Shown one piece after another: positions 1 to 5,484 of a DNA stretch of 5,652 bases. The position numbers and the translations under genes were made by a program. Within the stretch, counting starts at the first letter, position 1; each line of letters opens with the position of its first letter. The DNA is from CALVUJ01 sp045119835 (GTDB taxonomy: Bacteria; Bacillota_I; Bacilli_A; RFN20; DUOF01), in NCBI GenBank assembly GCA_045119835.1, contig JBGVED010000056.1, forward strand, positions 1-5,652. The letters run 5' to 3'. The notes under the pieces are model-generated. The model searched no databases and was not told the DNA's origin. It saw only the letters and a list, made by a program, of their open reading frames with translations.

Positions 1-1163
1 ATCTTTTTATTAATTTCTCTTAAAATAATATCAGTAAGTACATCATATCTAATTGATTCTTTATTGATGCAATCATCATAACCATCACGATTATTAGAAC
101 AAACTAGATATTCATGTCTAGCACTATTTTTCTTTCTTAAGTAGTGATTGCATTCTTTGCAAAATACTTTTCCAGATAATACATGAACGATACCAAAATC
201 AGTTTTTGCTTTAGTTCTATTTTTCATTTCAATTCTAACTTTTTCAAATGTAGATGAATCAATTATAGGTTCGTGGGTATTTTCTTTTCTAATCCACAAA
301 CTTTTATCTTTATTTTTTATCTTGTGATTTTTATAACTAACAGTAGTTCGTTTTCCTTGAATTAAATGTCCCAAATATAATTCGTTAGTTAAGATTGTTT
401 TAATAGCGTTAGTAGTCCATTTTATATCTTCTCTTGCTCGATTACTTATTACATTAAGTTTTATACCTTTGTTATATTTATGCAAAGAAGGGCAAGGAAT
501 TTTGTGGATGTTTAGATATTTAGCAACTCCAGTTAAACCATACCCTTGTAAATAAAGTGAAAAGATATCTTTAACTACTTCACTAGCAATAGGATCAATA
601 ACTAGTTTATTATTATCTTCTTTACTTACTTCATAACCATAACTAGCAAAAGGGGAAATAAATTGTCCATCTTTCATTTTAGCATCAAATGCACTTCTAA
701 TATTTTTAGAAACATCTTCTAAATACCATTCATTTACTAGACCATTTATTTGTCTTGCTTTTTTGTTTCCGTTTACATTAGTATCAGCATTATCAACTAT
801 TCCAATAAATCTAACATTCCATTCAACAAACTTGTTATGTAAATACCTTTCTATTACTTCCATATCTCTAGAAAATCTAGATTGACTTTTACATATAACA
901 ATATCTATTTTACCGTTTTCACAATCTTTGATTAGTCTTTCAAATTCAGGTCTATAAGTTCCTGCACCTGACAAGTTTTCATCACAATACTCATCTACTA
1001 AAATGTAATTTGGATTTTTTGCTATTTCATTTAATAGCATAATTCTTTGATTTTTAATTGATTCGCTATCATCAAGTTTATTTATCTTATCACTATCTTC
1101 ATCAGATAATCTAAGATACATTCCAACTCTATATAAATTCTCACTCTCACTCCTATTCATCAT
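1..1163 (-). CDS. Large serine recombinase (site-specific integrase), 3' end beyond window
   Basis: Reading minus from ATG at 1163 gives 387 codons without a stop to the left edge. Residues about 13-165 form a serine resolvase/invertase catalytic domain: YLRLS with nucleophile candidate S20 and R18, SESIKNQR at 33-40, YRPEFERL with R71, and SQSRFSRDM at 94-101 with R96 and R99. Residues about 172-300 match the 'Recombinase' DNA-binding domain, and a zinc ribbon follows (C335, C338, C355, C365). This order defines large serine recombinases of phages and integrative elements, which join attP and attB by serine-linked double-strand cleavage. The usual C-terminal coiled-coil part lies outside the window. 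An AAAAGGAGGT box at 1171-1180 sits 7 nt before ATG 1163; ATG 1160 follows immediately as a second candidate start. No key catalytic residue is missing in the visible part. Whether the enzyme is complete, and which element it serves, cannot be seen here. Confidence 0.95.
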   Translation of the reverse strand, partial: MMNRSESENLYRVGMYLRLSDEDSDKINKLDDSESIKNQRIMLLNEIAKNPNYILVDEYCDENLSGAGTYRPEFERLIKDCENGKIDIVICKSQSRFSRDMEVIERYLHNKFVEWNVRFIGIVDNADTNVNGNKKARQINGLVNEWYLEDVSKNIRSAFDAKMKDGQFISPFASYGYEVSKEDNNKLVIDPIASEVVKDIFSLYLQGYGLTGVAKYLNIHKIPCPSLHKYNKGIKLNVISNRAREDIKWTTNAIKTILTNELYLGHLIQGKRTTVSYKNHKIKNKDKSLWIRKENTHEPIIDSSTFEKVRIEMKNRTKAKTDFGIVHVLSGKVFCKECNHYLRKKNSARHEYLVCSNNRDGYDDCINKESIRYDVLTDIILREINKK

Positions 1164-1170
1164 CGTTATT

Positions 1171-1180
1171 ACCTCCTTTT
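1171..1180 (-). promoter_or_regulatory. Recombinase ribosome binding site nested in upstream ORF
   Basis: The minus strand reads AAAAGGAGGT, a near-perfect anti-Shine-Dalgarno match, 7 nt before the double ATG at 1163/1160. The same bases encode Lys-Gly-Gly of the small reading frame that ends at 1153, inside the recombinase gene. This arrangement suggests translational coupling. Confidence 0.8.
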
Positions 1181-1194
1181 AGAAATGGGTAACA

Positions 1195-1213
1195 ACAAAT
1201 TGTTTTAAAACAA
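1195..1213 (+). repeat. Left copy of inverted 19-bp palindromic repeat
   Basis: The plus strand reads ACAAATTGTTTTAAAACAA, whose last 14 bases are a perfect palindrome. An exact inverted copy lies at 5466-5484, and similarity continues outward (TAACA with one extra A) beyond the 19 bp. This copy lies inside the second half of the small ORF, between its stop-interrupted first half and the recombinase start. Possible roles are a binding site for the recombinase or a regulator, or a relic of an element end. Confidence 0.7.
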
Positions 1214-1381
1214 TCAGATTGTAGCATCCTATTCAAATTCCATCAACTACTTCTTCAAGTAGATAGATTATCGTATATAGTTTTTCGTTAATACATTTTT
1301 TTAAATTAGTGAAGAGTGAGTTTTCTTTATATGTTTCAATTATGTTGTAAGTAATGTTAATAAAAATCCCTCCTTAGTAAA

Positions 1382-1411
1382 AGTATATTTATTTAGTTAA
1401 AAATGTGTGAA
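1382..1411 (-). promoter_or_regulatory. Candidate promoter for small ORF and recombinase
   Basis: On the minus strand TTCACA (1411-1406) and TATACT (1387-1382) are separated by 18 bp, each close to the sigma-A consensus. Transcription would start near 1375, right at the AAGGAGG box, giving a very short leader. The AT-rich background makes chance matches common. Confidence 0.35.
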
Positions 1412-1430
1412 TTCTATATATAACCATAGG

Positions 1431-1796
1431 TTAGGTGTTTTTCTTGCTTTGTCTTTTAGAAATAACAATAGCTTTACCGCTATCAGAAGAATAATTAGTT
1501 AATATTTTAGAACTCTCATATAAGTCTTTGCTAAATAAACATCTCTTTAATAATTTATTTAATACTTCTTTAAATTTTCTGACAGATAAATTAACCTTTC
1601 TAGCAAATAAAGAGAATTTATCTTCATCTATTACTAAACCTCCGTTAATATCATAGTTAACCTTTTCCATTAAGAAACAATAAACTCCATATGCTTCAAA
1701 ACCTTGGTTAGAGACAGCTAATTCCATATTTGTTTCTTCAAATAAATTTGTGCTGTGTCTCCAATAATCCATAGTTTGTTTGTCTTTGTTGCTCAT
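1431..1796 (-). CDS. DUF4373 (Lin1244/Lin1753-like) N-terminal-domain protein, short form
   Basis: The protein has 121 residues. The start ATG 1796 has AGGAGG at 1803-1808 with a 6-nt spacer. Residues about 9-100 follow the DUF4373 pattern: MDYWRHSTNLFEE, then an ELA...GFEAYGVYCFLMEKVNYD helix (26-49), a GGLVIDEDKFSLFARKVNL segment, a regular helix ending KLLKRCLF, and DLYESSKILTN. In the family this is a winged-helix-like domain seen in phage and mobile-element proteins resembling replisome organisers. Family members are usually longer, with a variable C-terminal part. Here the protein ends about 20 basic/polar residues after the domain, so it is either a stand-alone DNA-binding regulator or a shortened relic with a clean stop. 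It lies upstream of the recombinase in the same direction, 69 bases before the small ORF, and diverges from the lipoprotein across a repeat-rich gap. DNA binding is inferred from the domain; the target sites may be the phased repeats next door. Confidence 0.75.
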   Translation of the reverse strand: MSNKDKQTMDYWRHSTNLFEETNMELAVSNQGFEAYGVYCFLMEKVNYDINGGLVIDEDKFSLFARKVNLSVRKFKEVLNKLLKRCLFSKDLYESSKILTNYSSDSGKAIVISKRQSKKNT

Positions 1797-1817
1797 TTAA
1801 TCCCTCCTTTCCTTTTT

Positions 1818-1837
1818 TTGTTGCAACAACTATAACA
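1818..1837 (-). promoter_or_regulatory. Extended -10 promoter with palindromic operator candidate
   Basis: On the minus strand TGTTATAGT (1837-1829) is an extended -10 box for the gene starting at 1796; no convincing -35 is seen. Immediately downstream, TTGTTGCAACAA (1818-1829) is a perfect 12-bp palindrome lying at the expected transcription start. A repressor bound there would block initiation. Autoregulation by the DUF4373-like protein is possible but only inferred. Confidence 0.4.
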
Positions 1838-1876
1838 CGATAATTTAATAAAAATAGATTTTCAAAGTAAAGTCAG

Positions 1877-1910
1877 TGACATCTATATGACATCTGTATG
1901 ACATTTTGAA
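1877..1910 (+). repeat. Three direct repeats, 11-bp period (TGACATCTATA type)
   Basis: TGACAT occurs at 1877, 1888 and 1899, exactly 11 bp apart. The first two units read TGACATCTATA and TGACATCTGTA; the third diverges after TGACAT. The spacing of about one helical turn places every unit on the same DNA face, as in iterons, centromere arrays and cooperative operators. The array lies about 40 bp upstream of the -10 box of the divergent DUF4373-like gene. Confidence 0.75.
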
Positions 1911-1993
1911 AAAATAAAATAAAAAAGTGGTTCAAAAAGATGAAATCACTATAACATAAGAGTTTTAATTTTGTAGATTTTTATTAGAGTAGA

Positions 1994-2026
1994 TAGGAAC
2001 TAAATGGGAATTAAATAGGAACTTGT
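1994..2026 (+). repeat. Second set of three direct repeats, 11-bp period (TAGGAACTAAA type)
   Basis: Units TAGGAACTAAA (1994), TGGGAATTAAA (2005) and TAGGAACTTGT (2016) repeat with an exact 11-bp period, with conserved GGAA plus pyrimidine-T. The sequence is unrelated to the TGACAT set about 90 bp to the left but has the same period and copy number. It is followed by a very AT-rich stretch (about 2024-2060) that could act as an unwinding element. Together the two arrays fill much of the 368-base gap 1797-2164, which holds no gene. Confidence 0.7.
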
Positions 2027-2090
2027 TAATAAAATTTTATTTAAATATAAATGATTGTTAATTTGCATTACACAAATTTGGAAGATAATG

Positions 2091-2121
2091 TTGCAAAGGA
2101 TTTTATATTTTGTGCTATAAT
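2091..2121 (+). promoter_or_regulatory. Promoter of the LRR lipoprotein gene
   Basis: TTGCAA (2091-2096) and a consensus TATAAT (2116-2121) are separated by 19 bp. The long spacer is offset by an extended -10 (TG at 2113-2114). Transcription would begin near 2128, giving a leader of about 37 nt. Upstream, AATTTG (2060-2065) and CAAATT (2073-2078) form an inverted repeat with a 7-nt centre that could be an operator. Confidence 0.65.
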
Positions 2122-2164
2122 TTTTTTGAAATGATAGGTTTCAAAAATAGAAAGGAAGTATAAT

Positions 2165-4549
2165 ATGAAATTAAAAAAATTAGCAAAATGTAGTTTAGCA
2201 ACAGCGTTAATATTTGGAAGTGTTGGCGCTATTTCGGGTTGTAAAAAAGACAATGACAATGAAACAACTGAAAAAACAGACCAAAAAGATGTTTATAATC
2301 TATATGTTCAATATATGAGTGCTAAAGGTGAAACTCCTTTAACATATGAACAATGGTTAGCATCTATTAAGGGCGATAAAGGTGATAAAGGTGATAAAGG
2401 TGATCCAGGAGCTGCTGCAATAGCACCAAAAATAAGAATAAACGAAACAACTAATTGTTGGGAAGTATCAACAGATAATGGTGTTACATGGACATCAACA
2501 GGCGTAAAAGCAACAGGAGAAGATGGCTATGTACCAGAAATAACAGTAGGTCTAAACGGAAATTGGTATGTAGATGGAGAAGATACAGGAACAAAAGCAC
2601 AAGGAGCTAAAGGTGATGCAGCAGTAGCACCACAAATAAGAATAAATGAAACAACAAATGAATGGGAAGTATCAGTTGATAATGGTGATACTTGGGTATC
2701 AACTGAAGTGAAAGCAACAGGAGAAGATGGCTATGTTCCAGAAATAACAGTAGGTCAAAATGGTAACTGGTTTGTAGATGGAGAAGATACAGGAACAAAA
2801 GCACAAGGAACTAAAGGCGATGCACCAGTAATTACAATAGGACAAAATGGAAACTGGTTTGTTGATGGAGAAGATACAGGAACAAAAGCGCAAGGAAATC
2901 CTGGAACTGCTGCAATAGCACCACAAATAAGAATAAACGAAACAACAAATGAATGGGAAATTTCTGTAGATAATGGAGAAACATGGGGTTCTACTTATGT
3001 AAATGCAACCGGTGGAACAGATGATGGTGCATTTCCTTTATACAATATTCAATATAAATATAATGTATTATCAGCGAATAATTTGTTTATAAATTATACA
3101 GAATCACAATCAGTTAGATCTAATAGAAGACTAATGCAAATTCCAACTCCAAAAGACCAATATTTAGATGATTTTGATGGATGGTATATTGAGGGGACGG
3201 ATATAAAGGTTGACAAATATAGCTTTATTAGCGGAGATGTAATTCTTGAAGATAGATGGAAAAACTATCCTTCAATCCCTTCTGGATTATATCAAAATGG
3301 TGAAAGAGTAATGAGCTGGGAAGAAATTGTGTTTGAATATCCAGAATCATTTAGCGATGACTTAACAACAATTAAGGGTGACGAATTTGGAAAAGATTTA
3401 GTAGGAGAACTTGTAATTGATGGATCAGTAAGGAAGATAGGGGACGATGTGTTTGATAATAATACAGGCCTAACAAATATAATAATTTCTGAAGGAGTCA
3501 TTGAAATAGGATATGGAGCGTTTGAAAGCTGTGACGCACTAGAAAGTATTCTAATACCATCAAGTGTAACAAACATTTTAGATCCTACACCTTTTGACGA
3601 TAATTTTAATTTAAAATCAATAATCGTAAATCAAAGTAACCTTAATTATTCCTCTCAAGATGGTGTGTTATTTAACAAGAACAAAACTACATTAATTAAA
3701 TATCCTTCAAATAAAGAAGGAGAAATGTATACAGTGCCATCAAGTGTAACAACGATAGGGTATGGAGCGATTGAGTATAATGATGAATTAGTTGGTATAA
3801 CAATACCGGCTAATGTGATAAAATTAGAAGATTATGCTATTTATGGATGTGATAATTTGAAAAATGTAATAATTTTATCCGGATTACAACAAATAAATTA
3901 TAAGAATTTTGTGAATTGCGATAATTTAGAAAATATAATTGTTGATGAAAACAATTTGAATTTTTATTCAGAAAATGGTGTTTTATTTAGTAAAAACAGA
4001 ACCGCGTTAATTAAATATCCAGAGGGAAAACAGGAAGAAACATATACCATTCCAAATGGTGTAGTAAGTGTTGGTGATTATGCGTTTAGTTACAGTAATT
4101 TAACAAGCGTTATAATTCCAAACAGCGTAGAAAGAATTTATGATTCTGCATTTAGAGGAAGTAGTTTAACAAGCGTTATTATTCCAAATAGCGTAAAATA
4201 CATTTATGATTATGCGTTTAGTTACAGTAATTTAACAAGCGTTATAATTCCAAACGGTGTAAAAGGAATTTATGACTCTGCATTTGCTAACAGTAGTTTA
4301 ACAAGTGTTATAATTCCAAACAGCATTACTACTATAGGAATTAATGCGTTTGATTTTTGCTTAGAATTAACAACAATTTATTTGGATACAAATTTAGAAG
4401 ATTTAAATAATAGCGATATTTTTGGCAATGCAGAAACAGTATATATCAAAAGCGATCTTTCTGTAGATGAATTAACAGAGTTAACAGATAACTTTACTAA
4501 ACAAGCAACTAGTGATGAAGTTGGTTATGATATGTATGTTAGAAATTAA
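2165..4549 (+). CDS. BspA-like leucine-rich-repeat surface lipoprotein
   Basis: The protein has 794 residues. ATG 2165 follows AAAGGAAG (2151-2158) with 6-nt spacing. Residues 1-25 are a lipoprotein signal peptide with lipobox ISGC and acylated Cys26, so the product should be anchored on the outer face of the membrane. An acidic linker follows, then five collagen-like G-x-y triplets (70-84). Residues about 83-283 hold alternating repeat modules (A-B-A-B-B-A) with IRINETTNEWE and NGNWFVDGEDTG cores. Residues about 289-366 end in FDGWY...VILEDRW, resembling an InlB B-repeat (Flg_new). Residues about 410-745 contain some 14 BspA/LRR_5 repeats of the LTSVIIPNSV..I...AF type, interrupted by two 'DGVLF.KN.T.LIKYP' islands. 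The C-terminus (YIKSDL...GYDMYVRN) has no LPXTG signal. BspA-type LRRs usually mediate adhesion to host or community proteins; the ligand here is unknown. The gene is probably co-transcribed with the gene at 4650. Exact internal repeats indicate recent unit duplication. Confidence 0.9.
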   Translation: MKLKKLAKCSLATALIFGSVGAISGCKKDNDNETTEKTDQKDVYNLYVQYMSAKGETPLTYEQWLASIKGDKGDKGDKGDPGAAAIAPKIRINETTNCWEVSTDNGVTWTSTGVKATGEDGYVPEITVGLNGNWYVDGEDTGTKAQGAKGDAAVAPQIRINETTNEWEVSVDNGDTWVSTEVKATGEDGYVPEITVGQNGNWFVDGEDTGTKAQGTKGDAPVITIGQNGNWFVDGEDTGTKAQGNPGTAAIAPQIRINETTNEWEISVDNGETWGSTYVNATGGTDDGAFPLYNIQYKYNVLSANNLFINYTESQSVRSNRRLMQIPTPKDQYLDDFDGWYIEGTDIKVDKYSFISGDVILEDRWKNYPSIPSGLYQNGERVMSWEEIVFEYPESFSDDLTTIKGDEFGKDLVGELVIDGSVRKIGDDVFDNNTGLTNIIISEGVIEIGYGAFESCDALESILIPSSVTNILDPTPFDDNFNLKSIIVNQSNLNYSSQDGVLFNKNKTTLIKYPSNKEGEMYTVPSSVTTIGYGAIEYNDELVGITIPANVIKLEDYAIYGCDNLKNVIILSGLQQINYKNFVNCDNLENIIVDENNLNFYSENGVLFSKNRTALIKYPEGKQEETYTIPNGVVSVGDYAFSYSNLTSVIIPNSVERIYDSAFRGSSLTSVIIPNSVKYIYDYAFSYSNLTSVIIPNGVKGIYDSAFANSSLTSVIIPNSITTIGINAFDFCLELTTIYLDTNLEDLNNSDIFGNAETVYIKSDLSVDELTELTDNFTKQATSDEVGYDMYVRN
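2411..3013 (+). repeat. A/B tandem module array in the lipoprotein
   Basis: Two 204-bp units (2411-2614 and 2615-2818; 68 residues each) are followed by an extra B half (2819-2905; 29 residues) and a final A half (2906-3013). A modules start at P88, P156 and P253; B modules start at P124, P192 and P221. The segment encoding VDGEDTGTKAQG is nearly identical at DNA level at 2570, 2774 and 2861. Each module boundary carries a collagen-like G-rich turn (GEDG, GAKGDA, GTKGDA, GNPGTA). Unequal crossing-over or slippage can explain the A-B-A-B-B-A order. Confidence 0.85.
4076..4255 (+). repeat. LRR DNA repeat with exact 48-bp duplication
   Basis: A 48-bp stretch encoding DYAFSYSNLTSVIIPN is identical at 4076-4123 and 4208-4255, 132 bp apart, which is exactly two 22-residue LRRs. 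The intervening repeats are also close variants, and a fourth related unit begins near 4298. This points to recent duplication of a two-LRR block. Confidence 0.85.
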
Positions 4550-4649
4550 TTGATTTGATATTGCTCTAGTAAATTGTATATATTGGGTTTATGATTCAAT
4601 AAAAATGAAATCTTATGATACAAACATATTTTACAAGGAGGTATGAATT

Positions 4650-4934
4650 ATGAAAAAATTTGATATTCAACAAAGTGGAGTTATTAGAGTTAAATTGAAT
4701 ATGAAAGGCATAGAAATTTTGAAGCGCAGACACGAAAAAATGGCTTTAGTAAGTTCTAGTATGAGAGAGTTTCATTTGCCAGAAGTTGATAAGGAAGGAT
4801 ATACTGAATTTGATTTTGCTACTTTAATGCAAATATTTGGTCCATATATAGAACTAGGAGAGGATCTTCCTTTTAGTCATGAAATTCAAATAGATGAAAA
4901 AAAACTAGAAAATGTAATTAAGCATAAAAGATAA
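4650..4934 (+). CDS. Small phage/element-type hypothetical protein
   Basis: The protein has 94 residues. ATG 4650 follows a strong AAGGAGGT (4635-4642) with 7-nt spacing. There is no signal peptide or membrane segment, so it is probably cytoplasmic. The N-terminal part (GVIRVKLNMKGIEILKRRHE) and the core DKEGYTEFDFATLMQIFG at 47-64, followed by PYIELGEDLPFSHEIQI, recall small phage and integrative-element proteins with a 'V.VKLT..G...' start and an 'EGY...LW.LM..FG.Y...G..LPFE..I' core. Their function is unknown to me, and the match is from memory of pattern. It lies 100 bp after the lipoprotein in the same direction with no terminator between, so read-through is likely; a TATGAT at 4614-4619 without a good -35 is a weak alternative promoter. 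It ends just before a strong hairpin. Confidence 0.65.
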   Translation: MKKFDIQQSGVIRVKLNMKGIEILKRRHEKMALVSSSMREFHLPEVDKEGYTEFDFATLMQIFGPYIELGEDLPFSHEIQIDEKKLENVIKHKR

Positions 4935-4945
4935 TTGATTTTAAT

Positions 4946-4983
4946 AAAAATGTGTCAAATTTTAAAAAAATGACACATTTTTT
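4946..4983 (+). terminator. Intrinsic terminator after the 94-residue gene
   Basis: AAAAATGTGTCA (4946-4957) pairs fully with TGACACATTTTT (4971-4982) across a 13-nt AT loop, and the T run extends to 4983. The A run at the left foot would serve as a T run on the other strand, so it may work in both directions. It closes the lipoprotein/small-gene unit. Confidence 0.85.
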
Positions 4984-5020
4984 CTTTGAATAGAGCGTAA
5001 TAATAGCACGGGTGAGCAAA

Positions 5021-5222
5021 ATGGAGTCATTTAAAACTAAAAATTACCAATTGAATATGGATTTGATAAAGAACTATTAAGTTGGATTAGAAAGCGAATC
5101 AAAAATATGTAGGATATAGATTTCATTTAAATAATATTGAATTTGATTATGTATTTTTTGAATGGAAAAGCAAAAAAAGTTTTTATTTTCGTGATTTAAC
5201 GAGAAAAATGAAATGGGAATAA
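5021..5222 (+). pseudogene. Decayed reading frame of unknown origin
   Basis: Coding-like pieces succeed one another in different frames. MESFKT starts at 5021. KLPIEYGFDKELLSWI starts at 5041. LESESK starts at 5087. YVGYRFHLNNIEFDYVFFEW starts at 5106 and runs on to a stop at 5220-5222. Each frame alone is cut by a stop (5078, 5110, 5088), so no intact gene exists. The residue composition of the last piece (aromatic and charged alternation) looks like real protein, but I recognise no family. There is no good ribosome binding site before 5021. Chance open frames in AT-rich DNA remain a fair alternative. Confidence 0.3.
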
Positions 5223-5431
5223 ACTATAATGTTGTATAAAAATAATGATAAATGCAGATAATAAAAGTGTGCATAATGTTATTTTTTTGGTTTCGTTAAC
5301 TTGCGTAATAGGTAGATGCTATGTTGCGATTGATGATATAAAAAATTCAAAATTGAACCAAAGAAGAAATGAATATGGTTTTAATATAAAATGAAAAAGG
5401 TTAGTTGTTTATAATCGTTAGAAGATACAAG
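5223..5431 (+). other. Region with no convincing gene; one 49-codon frame
   Basis: The only open stretch is ATG 5245 to TGA 5392-5394 (MINADNKSVHNVIFLV..., ending NEYGFNIK). It lacks a Shine-Dalgarno box, and its sequence matches nothing I know. A TATAAT at 5225-5230 has no partner -35. It is best read as decayed or non-coding DNA between the relic at 5021-5222 and the hairpin at 5432. Confidence 0.4.
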
Positions 5432-5467
5432 GCAAATATCTATTTATGTGAGATACTTGCTTTTTTT
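5432..5467 (+). terminator. Intrinsic terminator candidate, plus strand
   Basis: GCAAATATCT (5432-5441) and AGATACTTGC (5451-5460) pair except for one A-C mismatch, around a 9-nt loop, followed by seven T (5461-5467). No intact gene lies upstream, so it may be left over from the decayed region. Its T run touches the palindromic repeat at 5466-5484. Confidence 0.6.
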
Positions 5468-5484
5468 GTTTTAAAACAATTTGT
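5466..5484 (-). repeat. Right copy of inverted 19-bp palindromic repeat
   Basis: The minus strand reads ACAAATTGTTTTAAAACAA, identical to 1195-1213 on the plus strand and containing the same 14-bp palindrome. It lies between a terminator and the broken end of the ABC ATPase relic. Similarity to the left copy extends toward 5490 with one indel and one substitution. Confidence 0.7.

Larger units (their letters stand above)
1153..1361 (-). pseudogene. Small split ORF upstream of and overlapping the recombinase
   Basis: Two adjoining minus-strand frames look like one small gene. The first half (1361-1233) has 42 codons and starts INITYNIIETYKENSLF. It is preceded by AAGGAGG at 1369-1375 with ideal 7-nt spacing, but the codon in the start position is ATT, and no in-frame ATG, GTG or TTG exists. 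It ends at TGA 1235-1233. The second half (1227-1153) encodes MLQSDCFKTICC, then YPFLKGGNNDDE, and stops 11 nt inside the recombinase gene. Joining them needs one net single-base shift near 1240 and gives about 68 residues. The charged helical first half, the intact ribosome binding site and the exact overlap with the downstream start argue for real ancestry. I do not recognise the family. It may be a decayed gene (start and frame both damaged), or a weakly translated leader that limits recombinase expression. Confidence 0.45.

Noticed and set aside
1247..1262. Six-bp hairpin CTACTT-cttc-AAGTAG
   Set aside because: It falls inside the small ORF, is short, and lacks a T run.
1926..1950. Imperfect hairpin AGTGgTTC / GAAatCACT
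   Set aside because: The stem is short with unequal bulges and has no T run; it is too weak to call a terminator or a nick site.
1877..2026. CRISPR-like reading of the repeats
   Set aside because: Units are 11 bp with no spacers between them, so they are phased direct repeats, not a CRISPR array.
2068..2259. 63-codon minus-strand frame over the lipoprotein promoter and start
   Set aside because: It overlaps a well-supported promoter, ribosome binding site and signal peptide on the other strand and has no ribosome binding site of its own.
2607..2926. Two overlapping minus-strand frames rich in Leu, Ser and Cys
   Set aside because: They are mirror frames of the repetitive A/B modules; their repeats simply reflect the coding repeats of the plus strand.
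3292..3576. 94-codon minus-strand frame
   Set aside because: It lies wholly inside the LRR coding region, with no start signal and low-complexity composition.
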